This document shows, piece after piece, positions 1 through 7,046 of a stretch of 11,545 nucleotides of DNA; the first letter of the stretch is position 1, and each line of letters starts with the position of its first letter. This stretch comes from Cellvibrionaceae bacterium (GTDB taxonomy: Bacteria; Pseudomonadota; Gammaproteobacteria; Pseudomonadales; Cellvibrionaceae): positions 1 through 11,545 of the forward strand of contig JALUYN010000393.1 in the NCBI GenBank assembly GCA_027012915.1. Direction: 5' to 3'. Below the pieces are notes generated by a model. It had not been told where the DNA came from. It did no database searches and was given only the letters and a program-made list of their open reading frames with translations. The position numbers and the translations under genes are program-made.

Positions 1-1
1 A

Positions 2-865
2 CCGCTGCGCGATCGCGTGTTACCGCAGATCCAGTCGCAGTCTTCCCAAACCAGCTTGCAAATCAGTGTTATCCAAATGAGCCTGGCGATTTATTCGGCT
101 CAAGGCCTTGGAGTGGCTCTGGCAGGGCAGCTGGATCTGCTGGGCGCTCACTGGGTACTGTTGCTGCAGATTGGCAGCATTTTGATTGTCTCTGTGCTAA
201 TAGCGACACTCAAGTTAGGGAAATCCCATCAAGTGAACGAAGTTGAACCGCAGGTTGCCACCGGGCAGGACACTCGTACCGTTCTCGAGGGGCTTCAATT
301 CGTATGGCGGCACAAGGTTCTACGCCAGTTGGTGTTGTTGGTCGCTTTTAACGGTTTTATGCATTTGGGTGTTTACGTTGTAGCCATGCCACTGTTGGTT
401 CGCGATGCTTATGGTGAATCCGCCTCGTTTTTCGCCGGGCTCCAGTTGTGCTTTGTGGTGGGCAATGTGGTGGCCACTCTTGGTCTACTAAAGCGTGGCG
501 ATGTTGATAAACCGGGGCGGGCCATTATGTTCTGTCTGTTATACACCGGTTTGATTATGCTGGCGTTATCGGCTGGCCCGAACAGTCGCGGATTGTTTTT
601 CTTAATTTTCTGTTGGGGCGTTGTTGCAGGTGTGTCGGCAAGTCTTGGCAAGGCGCTGTTGCACGAGCAGGTGAGTGAAGCTTATCGTGGCCGGGCGCTG
701 TCCGTGTATCTGTTAGCGCTGTTTGGAGCAGCGCCGCTCGGCGCGCTTGTCTGTGGCTATACCATGCAGTACACCGGTCCTCTGCAGTTGTTCTGGGTCG
801 GTGGTTGCTTCACTCTGGTGTTTTTTGTGCGGTATCTGTTTGCTCGAGATCTGTGGAAGGCGTGA
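2..865 (+). CDS. MFS transporter, C-terminal part (partial at window edge)
   Basis: The reading frame is already open at base 2, so the gene begins upstream of the window and the Met at 17 is internal. About 287 residues are visible. They hold roughly eight hydrophobic segments that match helices 5-12 of a 12-helix major facilitator: two helices, then a polar cytoplasmic linker (about residues 70-100, with the VLEGLQFVWRH stretch typical of the central loop), then six helices. The last residues (RYLFARDLWKA) form a short cytoplasmic tail. The pattern resembles the MFS_3/EntS-like drug or siderophore exporter group, and a proton-driven efflux role in the inner membrane is the likely function. 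The substrate cannot be read from the sequence. The gene is convergent with the RNA methyltransferase gene at 934-1725; the 68 bp between them show no convincing terminator. Family call fairly sure; subfamily is inference. Confidence 0.8.
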   Translation, partial: PLRDRVLPQIQSQSSQTSLQISVIQMSLAIYSAQGLGVALAGQLDLLGAHWVLLLQIGSILIVSVLIATLKLGKSHQVNEVEPQVATGQDTRTVLEGLQFVWRHKVLRQLVLLVAFNGFMHLGVYVVAMPLLVRDAYGESASFFAGLQLCFVVGNVVATLGLLKRGDVDKPGRAIMFCLLYTGLIMLALSAGPNSRGLFFLIFCWGVVAGVSASLGKALLHEQVSEAYRGRALSVYLLALFGAAPLGALVCGYTMQYTGPLQLFWVGGCFTLVFFVRYLFARDLWKA

Positions 866-933
866 TTGTTGAAAAAGTATGTGCTGCCGCGAAAGTGTTC
901 TGTGGTTAGCGAGATCAGAGTGCGGCGCTATTA

Positions 934-1725
934 CTAAAGCAGTTTGCGATAAGCCAATAAGCTCGCTGTGACTGCCACATTAAGTGATTCCACCCCATTG
1001 TTCATAGGAATGGAAAGCATGCGATTGCATTGCTTTTCGACCTCTTTGCTGACTCCGTCTGATTCATTACCCATAACAAATATACAGCGGCTGTCGCCTC
1101 CCACTTCTTTTAGCGAATGAGTGGCGTGGGAGGATAAACCATAGATATCAAAGCCGTTGTCACGGAAGTCAGCCAGGGCTTGCCCCAGGCTCTTGCATCG
1201 AAGAATAGGGGTGCGGAACAGCGTTCCGGCGCTGGCTTTGATCACCAATGCGTCAAGTCGCGCGCAGCCTTTTTCAGGCAGAAGTAACGCCTGTGAGCCT
1301 CCAGCGCATACCGACCGAATAATCATTCCCAAATTTTGCGGATTGGTGATGCGATCCAGGGCTATAATATCTGTTCCAGCGGCGACTGGGCGTTTCAGGA
1401 AATCTCGATAGTCTTCGCTGCCCCGACATATCAAATCTACCGCAACCCCCTGGTCTTGCTTACTGTTCTTGGAAATTCGCGACAGCGCCTGTTTGTCGTG
1501 GTAGAGAACCTCGGCGCCTTTGCTTTCTGCCAGTTCGATAATCTGGTCCAGAATTGCGGCGGACTTATTGCTGTCTGCCAGGTGCAGTCGGTGCACTTGG
1601 GTGTGCTTGTCCAGCAATGCCTCCAGCACCGGTTTGCGGCCATAAACTGTGAGTAACTGATTGTAGAAGCGCTTTTTGTCCAGGTAGTCTTGGCTGTCCT
1701 GGCGGGGTTCTCGTGGGTTACTCAT
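934..1725 (-). CDS. TrmH/SpoU-family RNA 2'-O-methyltransferase
   Basis: 263 residues. The protein has an N-terminal substrate-binding region (about 25-100, beginning YGRKPVLEALL) and a C-terminal SpoU knotted methyltransferase domain (about 115-263). The three SpoU motifs are visible: motif 1 with N131 and R137 in NPQNLGMIIRS, motif 2 around VMGNESDGVS (E221), and motif 3 ESLNVAVTASLLAYR (S247, N249), which form the trefoil-knot SAM site. Members of this family methylate ribose 2'-OH in tRNA or rRNA. RlmB (23S G2251) is the closest well-known relative by layout, but the first ~25 residues are charged and longer than in RlmB, so the target RNA is not assigned. It is the last gene of a three-gene minus-strand operon, 12 bp after the oxidase gene. 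The ribosome binding site is weak, so translation may depend on coupling to the gene before it. Confidence 0.88.
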   Translation of the reverse strand: MSNPREPRQDSQDYLDKKRFYNQLLTVYGRKPVLEALLDKHTQVHRLHLADSNKSAAILDQIIELAESKGAEVLYHDKQALSRISKNSKQDQGVAVDLICRGSEDYRDFLKRPVAAGTDIIALDRITNPQNLGMIIRSVCAGGSQALLLPEKGCARLDALVIKASAGTLFRTPILRCKSLGQALADFRDNGFDIYGLSSHATHSLKEVGGDSRCIFVMGNESDGVSKEVEKQCNRMLSIPMNNGVESLNVAVTASLLAYRKLL

Positions 1726-1737
1726 GGAATTCGGGAT

Positions 1738-2889
1738 CTAAGTTCTGGATTGGCCGCGGATTATAGTACAAACCTCGTCCGCCAACGACAGTGATGCGGT
1801 TAGCCCGGGAGACTCAATACCAAGTAGGTTAATCCATCCAGGTAGCCCGTGCTCGCACTCAGTTTGAATCTTAAAATCGTTGTCGGACGTTCGGCTAACG
1901 ACTTTCGGGCGGATACCACAGTAGTCGGCCGTCAAATCATTTTTCTGCAGGCCAGGCCAGTATTTCTGTACGGCAGAATAGAAGCTATCGACCCGCGTAC
2001 TGTCCACACGGTAGTCCGGTTGTGAGATATCGCCTGGGGCCAGCCATTCGACGTCCGGGCCAAATCGCGCGGACCCGGCGAGATCCAGTGTCAGATGCAC
2101 GCCCAGTCCTCCGGCTTCAGGAACCGGGTAGATTAGGTGGGAAAAGGGCGCTTTGCGATTCAGGCGGAAGTAGTTACCTTTTGCGTAACTCATTGACGGT
2201 ATTGAAGACTCTGGAAATACCTCTAGTTGTCTGAGAAGTTGTGCTGCAAATAATCCACTGGCATTAATCAAGTATCGACAAGTCAGAGTTGTGGGTGGCT
2301 CGCTCGAATTATTGGCGTCGCGGATTTGCAGTAGATAGTGGCCAGAGCTACTGCGGGTGGCATTTGTTACTTGGCTGTTGCAGACGAGAATACCTCCGTG
2401 GCGCTCCAAATCTCCTTGCAGTGCCAGCATAAAAGCATGGCTATCGATTATACCGGTGGAGGGCGATAGCAGAGCGGTTGTGCATTGCAGTTCCGGCTCC
2501 AGTTCGCGCAGGGCGGCTTGATCTACGAGTTCAAGGTCGTATACCCCGTTCGTCTCTGCGCGCTCTCTGATACGGCCTAGCTGTGCCTTTTGTTCGTCAC
2601 CAGTCGCAACAATCAGCTTTCCGCAGCGGGAATAGGGCACGCTATAGACATCACAAAATTCGTAGAGGGCATCGCGCCCGCGCCGACAGTGCAGAGCCTT
2701 GAGGCTGTTTGGGGAATAGTAAAGACCTGCGTGTATGACCTCGCTGTTGCGTGAAGAAGTATGGCTGCCAATGCGGGATTCCTGCTCCACGACCACAACT
2801 TCAAAACCGGCGGTAGCCAGCCTTCGCGCCACTGCCAGGCCTACGACGCCAGCACCTATGACGCAACATTGGCTGTCCCAGGCGTTCAT
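1738..2889 (-). CDS. FAD-dependent oxidoreductase, L-2-hydroxyglutarate oxidase-like
   Basis: 383 residues of the DAO/L2HGDH flavoenzyme superfamily. The N-terminus has the FAD-binding fold: VIGAGVVGLAVARRL (residues 10-24, the GxGxxG dinucleotide motif) followed by an acidic end of beta-2 (VVVVEQE). The block SSRNSEVIHAGLYY (46-58) is the hallmark of this subgroup, with H53 near the flavin. The C-terminal GIRPKV and GIESPGLTASLSLADEV blocks close the FAD site. Known members oxidise L-2-hydroxyglutarate to 2-oxoglutarate and pass electrons to the quinone pool. The GIESPGLTAS end differs from the NAPSPAATSS end I recall for E. coli LhgD and animal L2HGDH, so a different L-2-hydroxy acid is possible. 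The ATG overlaps the TGA of the DUF2520 gene in an ATGA junction (2886-2889), so the two are probably translationally coupled. Confidence 0.82.
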   Translation of the reverse strand: MNAWDSQCCVIGAGVVGLAVARRLATAGFEVVVVEQESRIGSHTSSRNSEVIHAGLYYSPNSLKALHCRRGRDALYEFCDVYSVPYSRCGKLIVATGDEQKAQLGRIRERAETNGVYDLELVDQAALRELEPELQCTTALLSPSTGIIDSHAFMLALQGDLERHGGILVCNSQVTNATRSSSGHYLLQIRDANNSSEPPTTLTCRYLINASGLFAAQLLRQLEVFPESSIPSMSYAKGNYFRLNRKAPFSHLIYPVPEAGGLGVHLTLDLAGSARFGPDVEWLAPGDISQPDYRVDSTRVDSFYSAVQKYWPGLQKNDLTADYCGIRPKVVSRTSDNDFKIQTECEHGLPGWINLLGIESPGLTASLSLADEVCTIIRGQSRT

Positions 2890-3755
2890 GAGTTGTCGCT
2901 GAATAGCAGGTCGATTTGAGCGGCCAGATGAGAATCAAGACCTTGCTCGCGAGCGATGGCTAGTGTGCGTTGCCCGAGGCTGCGGTAGATGTCCGAGGCG
3001 CCGGTATCGATTTGAGTAAGTGCTGACAGTTGCCGGGCAACGGTGGCGTGATCGCCTCTGGACACCGGTCCGGTAAGGGCTTCAATAGGTGAGCGTTGCA
3101 GGGTGTTGTCCACGGTTTGGTGCACTATGGGTAACAGAATCTGCTGTGCCAGTGAGCGGGGCACACCCGCTGCATTCATTGCTTGCAGACTGGTATCAAG
3201 TAAACCTACCAGGGCGTTACAGGCTAGAACTGAGGCGCTGTGATAGAGAGTTTTTGCGTCGCTGCTTACTGGGAAAAGTTCCGCGCCAATGGCTTCAAAC
3301 AAAGCTGTGACCCGCTGTTTGGCATGTTCTTCTCCCTCAATGGCGCAGTAGCTGCCTGAAAATGTCTGCAGCGATTGGGTAGGGCTGGCAAAGCTGTGAA
3401 CGGGGTGGACGCTAACAAGATGCTGAGTAGCTGCGCCGACGAGAATGTTACTGCTGAGGCTGCCACTGCAATGCAAGAGAATGTCGGTGTCGCGCAGTTG
3501 GTCGCTGTTGTGCAAGCGCTCGGCCGTTGCCTGAATTTCCGAATCAGGAGTGGCCAGTAGCCAAAGCTCTGCCGGAGGTAAATCACTCAGAGTTTGCGTG
3601 GCGGTTCCGGATCCAATGAAAATCACTGCCTCGCCAGCGCTTTCCAGGCTTCTCGAGGCGACGGCACCAATGCTTACCAGATGTTTATCACACCAAAGGC
3701 GTGCCAGTGTTTTGCCCAACTTGCCTGCGCCAATAACATTGAGTGTGATGGCCAT
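2886..3755 (-). CDS. Rossmann-like and DUF2520 domain protein (unknown reductase-like)
   Basis: 289 residues. The N-terminus has a clear dinucleotide-binding motif (NVIGAGKLGKTLARLW, residues 6-21), consistent with a Rossmann NAD(P) domain to about residue 125. The C-terminal half (about 130-285) is helical and matches the DUF2520 pattern: LLHCSGSLSS, SVHPVHSFASP, a YHSASVLACNALVGLLD helix and LTGPVSRGDHATV. The overall layout is like ProC or ketopantoate reductase: an NAD(P) domain followed by a helical dimerisation/substrate domain. No reaction has been established for the family as far as I know. It is the first gene of the operon with the L-2-hydroxyglutarate-oxidase-like enzyme and the methyltransferase. 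The start ATG is preceded by AGGGG four bases upstream. Family call is firm; function is unknown. Confidence 0.85.
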   Translation of the reverse strand: MAITLNVIGAGKLGKTLARLWCDKHLVSIGAVASRSLESAGEAVIFIGSGTATQTLSDLPPAELWLLATPDSEIQATAERLHNSDQLRDTDILLHCSGSLSSNILVGAATQHLVSVHPVHSFASPTQSLQTFSGSYCAIEGEEHAKQRVTALFEAIGAELFPVSSDAKTLYHSASVLACNALVGLLDTSLQAMNAAGVPRSLAQQILLPIVHQTVDNTLQRSPIEALTGPVSRGDHATVARQLSALTQIDTGASDIYRSLGQRTLAIAREQGLDSHLAAQIDLLFSDNS

Positions 3756-3802
3756 GTTACCCCTGACTCTTGTGTGTGATGGAACGGTTTCGGGCGCACC
3801 AA

Positions 3803-3835
3803 ACCAAAAATAGCCGGTACATGCAGCCGGCCATT
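3803..3835 (-). terminator. Probable rho-independent terminator behind the CBS gene
   Basis: Read on the minus strand, AATGGCCGG (3835-3827) pairs with CCGGCTATT (3817-3809) as a 9-bp stem with one G-U pair and a 9-base loop. It runs into a short T-rich stretch (TTTTT at 3810-3806 overlaps the stem end). It lies about 30 bases after the stop of the CBS gene and before the DUF2520 gene, where a terminator is expected. The T tract is short, so the strength is uncertain. Confidence 0.5.
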
Positions 3836-3865
3836 ATAGGGGGAATAAAACCTCGATGGAAAAGA

Positions 3866-4279
3866 TTAGTGCTTGATATAGCAGTCGTTATCGTTTTCCA
3901 GCAGCGCCCGTAGAATCAGTGATCGACTGATAACGCCTACCAGCTTGCCGTCTTCAATTACGGGATAGTTCTTGTGTTTCTTTTCCAGAATGGATTGCGC
4001 TACTTCGACGATAGAGGTGTCGGGTGTGACGGTGGCTACTTCGGTCTTCATAACGGTGGTGACCGCCCCCGGTTCTTCGCAGTAGAAGGCGTCGTTGAGC
4101 AGATCTTTGACGCAGTCCTGTTCAGACACGTAACCCACCAGTTGTTTGTTTTCATCTACGACCGGTGCCCCAATCACGCGGTCCTTAAGCAGGGCTTCTA
4201 CGACGTCTTTAACGTTGGCGGTAACCGGCACGGAATGTGGATTGTGGTCCATATAGTCTTTGACCAAAATGGATTGCAT
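3866..4279 (-). CDS. CBS domain-pair protein
   Basis: 137 residues made almost only of two CBS motifs: CBS1 about residues 8-60 (VKDYMDHNPHSVPV ... IGAPVVDENKQLVGYVSEQD) and CBS2 about 76-127 (VMKTEVATVTPDTSIVEVAQSILE ... NYPVIEDGKLVGVISRS). Such stand-alone CBS pairs bind adenine nucleotides (AMP, ATP, sometimes SAM or NAD) and act as cytosolic energy or redox sensors for partner proteins. There is no enzyme, channel or DNA-binding domain fused, and the partner cannot be told from the context. It has the best ribosome binding site in the window: AAGGAG seven bases before the ATG. It looks like a single-gene transcription unit, with a hairpin upstream (4386-4412) and a likely terminator downstream (3803-3835). 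Confidence 0.88.
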   Translation of the reverse strand: MQSILVKDYMDHNPHSVPVTANVKDVVEALLKDRVIGAPVVDENKQLVGYVSEQDCVKDLLNDAFYCEEPGAVTTVMKTEVATVTPDTSIVEVAQSILEKKHKNYPVIEDGKLVGVISRSLILRALLENDNDCYIKH

Positions 4280-4385
4280 TGACGTACTCCTTAATGGTGG
4301 TCGATTTTACCTACAGGTTAGACCATCTGGAGTGGATCAACCAAAGTGACGGTTGAAATAATGTGAGAAGTGAGCGAGGGGGCCG

Positions 4386-4412
4386 GCCGGTTTCAAAGCT
4401 GCATAAACCGGC
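4386..4412. repeat. Perfect 8-bp inverted repeat between pdxJ and the CBS gene
   Basis: GCCGGTTT (4386-4393) and AAACCGGC (4405-4412) are perfect inverted arms around an 11-base loop. The hairpin lies 24 bp after the pdxJ stop on the minus strand. No T tract follows on either strand, so it is not a standard intrinsic terminator. It could end pdxJ transcription with Rho, stabilise the pdxJ mRNA end, or be a regulatory site for the CBS gene. The arms are seen directly; the role is not known. Confidence 0.5.
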
Positions 4413-4435
4413 GCGTTTCAATCATCTTTGTCGAA

Positions 4436-5239
4436 TTATTTAATGCACAGATTCTTGTAGGCTGATACGGCGTTGCCCATGCCCATGGCAATAGAGTCGA
4501 CGGTCAGCGCGTGACCGATGGAAACCTCCAGAATGTTTGGTATTTCCCGAAACTTGCCAAGATTTTCGAGATTCAGATCGTGACCCGCATTGACCCCCAG
4601 CCCCAACTCTTGGGCGGCGACGGCAGCGTCATAGTAGCTTCGGAAAAGTTCGTCGAAGTTATCTGAATTGGCGGCATAGGCTGCTGCGAAAGGCCCTGTG
4701 TACAGTTCGATACGATCAGCACCGATATCTTTAGCCAGCTTGATTTGCTCGATGTCCGGATCCATAAACAGGCTGATGCGGCATCCAAGTGTCTGCAGGC
4801 GCTCGATAATGGGCACAAGCTTGTCGCCGGACTGGCTGAGATTAAAACCGTGATCGGAAGTGAGCTGGTCGTTGCTGTCCGGCACCAGTGTGCATTGTTC
4901 TGGGATGTGCTGTTCCACCAACTCCATAAATCCTGGGTAGCTGCCCATAGCATTGGCGAAGGGATTACCTTCAATGTTGTACTCAATGTCTGCCTGGTTT
5001 TGCAGCAGCTGGTGCAGGTTGGCAACATCTTCCACGCGAATATGACGCTGATCGGGACGCGGGTGGATGGTGATGCCATCAGCGCCAGCAGCAATGCAGG
5101 TCTTGGCGTGTTCAACCACATTGGGGTAGTTGCCCTCGCGGGAATTGCGCAGCAGGGCGATTTTATTGAGGTTTACGCTAAGGGCTGTCTTGTTATCGCT
5201 CAAGGCTGTTTTTTCGTCGCTCAAGGCTGTAGCAGTCAT
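4436..5239 (-). CDS. pdxJ: Pyridoxine 5'-phosphate synthase
   Basis: 267 residues (E. coli PdxJ is 243). The enzyme condenses 1-deoxyxylulose 5-phosphate with 3-amino-2-oxopropyl phosphate to make pyridoxine 5'-phosphate, the last ring-forming step of the DXP-dependent vitamin B6 pathway, in the cytosol. The TIM-barrel blocks are all present in order: SVNLNKIALLRNSR (21-34), GADGITIHPRPDQRHI (52-67, with H59, R61, R65, H66), E90, CTLVPDS (116-122), RISLFMDPD (154-162), IELYTGPFA (177-185), GVNAGHDL (215-222) and LEVSIGHAL (237-245). Two oddities stand out. The NIDHIATLRN of E. coli is NLNKIALLRN here, and the N-terminus carries a triplicated seven-residue unit. The gene is not next to recO or acpS as is common in gammaproteobacteria. 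The start chosen is the first ATG, with AAGAG eight bases upstream; the enzyme core begins near residue 20. Confidence 0.9.
   Translation of the reverse strand: MTATALSDEKTALSDNKTALSVNLNKIALLRNSREGNYPNVVEHAKTCIAAGADGITIHPRPDQRHIRVEDVANLHQLLQNQADIEYNIEGNPFANAMGSYPGFMELVEQHIPEQCTLVPDSNDQLTSDHGFNLSQSGDKLVPIIERLQTLGCRISLFMDPDIEQIKLAKDIGADRIELYTGPFAAAYAANSDNFDELFRSYYDAAVAAQELGLGVNAGHDLNLENLGKFREIPNILEVSIGHALTVDSIAMGMGNAVSAYKNLCIK
5168..5230 (-). repeat. Three 21-bp tandem units at the 5' end of pdxJ
   Basis: Codons 4-24 of pdxJ are three consecutive 21-bp units encoding TALSDEK, TALSDNK and TALSVNL. The first two share ACAGCCTTGAGCGA exactly; the third has diverged (ACAGCCCTTAGCG). The third unit runs into the native first beta strand (LSVNLNKI), so the extra copies appear to have been added in frame in front of the core by duplication. 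Confidence 0.8.
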
Positions 5240-5313
5240 ATATGAGGCTCTTACTTAATCTGTAGATGGTGGCATCAGTGGTTTGTGGCATCGCACGGTG
5301 TCGTGTGGAATGA

Positions 5314-5871
5314 TCAGTCCTGAGTAATCAGCTTAGCGGAGATTATCTGCATAAAGGGCTTAACTCCATCTTCGCTATTGCGAACCTCATCTGCCATGGT
5401 GTCGGCGACCTTCATACCGTCGACTACAGGGGCAAACACAGCATAACCATCGGCCTCTTCATCGGCCTCGTCATTGAGATGTGCGTTGTCGATGAGATTA
5501 ATAAAGAACTGCGCAGTTGCTGAATCAGGATTTGCTGTGCGCGCCATCGCCACGCTACCACGCCGATTTTTCAGGCCGTTGTCCGATTCGTTAATGATGG
5601 GGTCCCGGGTTGGCTTGCGTACATAGTCGAACGTCAGACCGCCACCTTGGGCGACAAAGCCCGGAACCACCCGGTGAAACAGCGTGCCGTTGTAGAATCC
5701 ATCGTTGACGTATCTTAGAAAGTTGTCCACGGTTAGCGGCGCTTTTTCAGGGTACAGTTCGAAGATGATATCGCCGTGGGTTGTTTTGATAAGCACTCTG
5801 GGGTTGTCGGCCGCCAGGGTGTTCGCGCTGCCAATGAGCAGTGCGATGGCAAGACATAGTGCCTGCATCAT
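5314..5871 (-). CDS. Periplasmic peptidyl-prolyl cis-trans isomerase, cyclophilin type
   Basis: 185 residues, similar in size and layout to E. coli PpiA (190). A signal peptide is visible: a hydrophobic stretch at residues 3-14, then GSANTLA, with cleavage likely after A20 or A21. The mature part is a cyclophilin: IKTTHGDIIFELYPEKAPLTVDNF (28-51), LFHRVVPGFVAQGGG (64-78, with catalytic R67 and Q75), SVAMAR (106-111), QFFINL (121-126) and GYAVFAPVVDGMKVADTM. The enzyme speeds proline isomerisation during folding of exported proteins in the periplasm. It starts 4 bp after the stop of the YgiM-type gene, so its ribosome binding site (GGGG region) lies inside that gene's 3' end and the two are very likely co-transcribed. 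The second Met (5868) is an equally possible start. pdxJ follows after 74 bp and may be in the same transcript. Confidence 0.9.
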   Translation of the reverse strand: MMQALCLAIALLIGSANTLAADNPRVLIKTTHGDIIFELYPEKAPLTVDNFLRYVNDGFYNGTLFHRVVPGFVAQGGGLTFDYVRKPTRDPIINESDNGLKNRRGSVAMARTANPDSATAQFFINLIDNAHLNDEADEEADGYAVFAPVVDGMKVADTMADEVRNSEDGVKPFMQIISAKLITQD

Positions 5872-5875
5872 AGTC

Positions 5876-6547
5876 TTAACCCCACTCAGAGTAGCGCTTC
5901 TTGCTGCGCAAGCGCGGAACTACCAATGCCAGAATAACGCCGAGTAACACCGCACCAGCTCCCGACAGGAAAAATTGGTGATCGTTATTGTTACGCAAGC
6001 GATCGTTGTCAGTCTTTACCACGTCCAATTCAGTTTGCACCAGTTGGTGGGTTTCCATGAGCTTTTGGTGGTTGGTATAGAGGGCGATGGAGTCTGCCGA
6101 TATTTGTTTCAGTTCTTTGAGCTCTTTGCTGAGGCGCGCCACTTCGGTTTCGGCATTTTTCAGATCCTTTTGCAGTTGTTTGCTGGTGGACTGGTTGCTG
6201 CCAAGGTTGTTTTGCAGGTCGCTGTTCTGTTGTTCGAGTTTTTTGATCTTGCGGTTTGCGCTGATCAGCTTTTGAGCTGCGGTTGGGGTGTCGATCAGAT
6301 ATTGAGCTCTTACCCAGCCTTCGATGCCGTCGTCCGTCTTAACCCGTGCCCAGGTGTCGCGCTCGGATTCAACAATTTCGATCAGATCAAGGCGAGTGCC
6401 GGAAATCAGTCCTTTGTCGAGAATGCGGAAGGAATTACCCATGCCGCTGCGCAGAGGAACGTAGAGGGTGTCTTTAATCCAGCGGTACTCCGCGTAGCTG
6501 GATGTGGCGTACATCAGTAGCGTGAGAAGGAGTGTGATTTTTTTCAC
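5876..6547 (-). CDS. SH3-domain, coiled-coil, membrane-anchored protein (YgiM/TIGR04211 type)
   Basis: 223 residues. Layout in order: a signal peptide (residues 1-19, MKKITLLLTLLMYATSSYA), a bacterial SH3 domain (about 22-86, with WIKDTLYVPLRSGMGNSFRILDKGL and WARVKTDDGIEGWVRAQYL), a long charged coiled coil (about 92-188, rich in K, E, Q, N), one transmembrane helix (about 192-211), and a basic cytoplasmic end (RLRSKKRYSEWG). This matches the family often labelled SH3-and-anchor, with E. coli YgiM as a member. The SH3 domain would sit in the periplasm, where such domains bind cell-wall or protein ligands; the exact role is not settled. The start is GTG at 6547, with AGGA six bases upstream and a perfect signal peptide directly after it. 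It heads a probable operon with the cyclophilin gene. Confidence 0.87.
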   Translation of the reverse strand: MKKITLLLTLLMYATSSYAEYRWIKDTLYVPLRSGMGNSFRILDKGLISGTRLDLIEIVESERDTWARVKTDDGIEGWVRAQYLIDTPTAAQKLISANRKIKKLEQQNSDLQNNLGSNQSTSKQLQKDLKNAETEVARLSKELKELKQISADSIALYTNHQKLMETHQLVQTELDVVKTDNDRLRNNNDHQFFLSGAGAVLLGVILALVVPRLRSKKRYSEWG

Positions 6548-6710
6548 GGTTGATCCTGTAACTATTATGGTTGTGCTTAAGACCGGGGCTGTGCCTGACA
6601 GTCATTGTGCTTCAGGACTGAGTGAGGCCAAGACATAAAAAGCACACAAAGTCCCAAAACGTCTGGGATGTTACCTTAAAATGTACGCTTTGCCTGCAAA
6701 CTCCGTCACA

Positions 6711-7010
6711 TCAGGGCAACACCTTTTTATAGGGCTTGACGACGACCTTGGCATAGACCCCTGCGGAGATGTACGGATCTTCATCTGCCCATCGTTGGGC
6801 TGCTTCGAGAGAGTCGAATTCTGCCACCACCAGGCTGCCAGTGAAACCCGCTTCGCCCGGGTCTTCACTATCAATGGCGGGGTGGGGGCCGGCCAGAATC
6901 AGTCGCCCTTGTTCATTTAGTTGCTGTAGCCGGGCTACGTGGTCTGGGCGAGATTTGGCGCGCAGCGGCAGGCTGTTTTCGACGTCTTCACTGATAATGG
7001 CGTAGAGCAT
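6711..7010 (-). CDS. yciI: YciI family protein
   Basis: 99 residues, the full family length and close to E. coli YciI throughout: it begins [14 protein letters not shown], then [39 protein letters not shown], then [20 protein letters not shown] and a KPYKKVLP end. YciI proteins are small dimers with a ferredoxin-like (dimeric alpha/beta barrel) fold and a conserved His (H24 here) near a pocket. Their reaction is not established, although related proteins dehalogenate or hydrolyse small molecules. The start ATG has AGGA five bases upstream. It follows the VC0807-family membrane protein gene by 36 bp on the same strand and is probably co-transcribed with it. In E. coli yciI sits near yciB and yciA, so a membrane-protein neighbour is a familiar arrangement. 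Confidence 0.92.
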   Translation of the reverse strand: MLYAIISEDVENSLPLRAKSRPDHVARLQQLNEQGRLILAGPHPAIDSEDPGEAGFTGSLVVAEFDSLEAAQRWADEDPYISAGVYAKVVVKPYKKVLP

Positions 7011-7046
7011 GGGAGTCCTATTATTGTATTGGTTAAGATAAGAGCG

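Noticed and set aside
866..933. Possible bidirectional terminator between the convergent MFS and methyltransferase genes (GCCGC ... GCGGC)
   Set aside because: The arms are about 30 bases apart, imperfect, and not followed by T residues.
4573..5121. A 182-codon open frame on the same strand as pdxJ but out of frame
   Set aside because: It is a shifted-frame shadow of the intact pdxJ; its composition (Ser/Cys/Trp rich) is typical of such shadows.
6651..6671. Possible terminator after yciI (TCCCA...TGGGA on the minus strand, with T-rich bases after it)
   Set aside because: The stem has only five pairs and the T-rich stretch is interrupted, so it is too weak to list as a feature.
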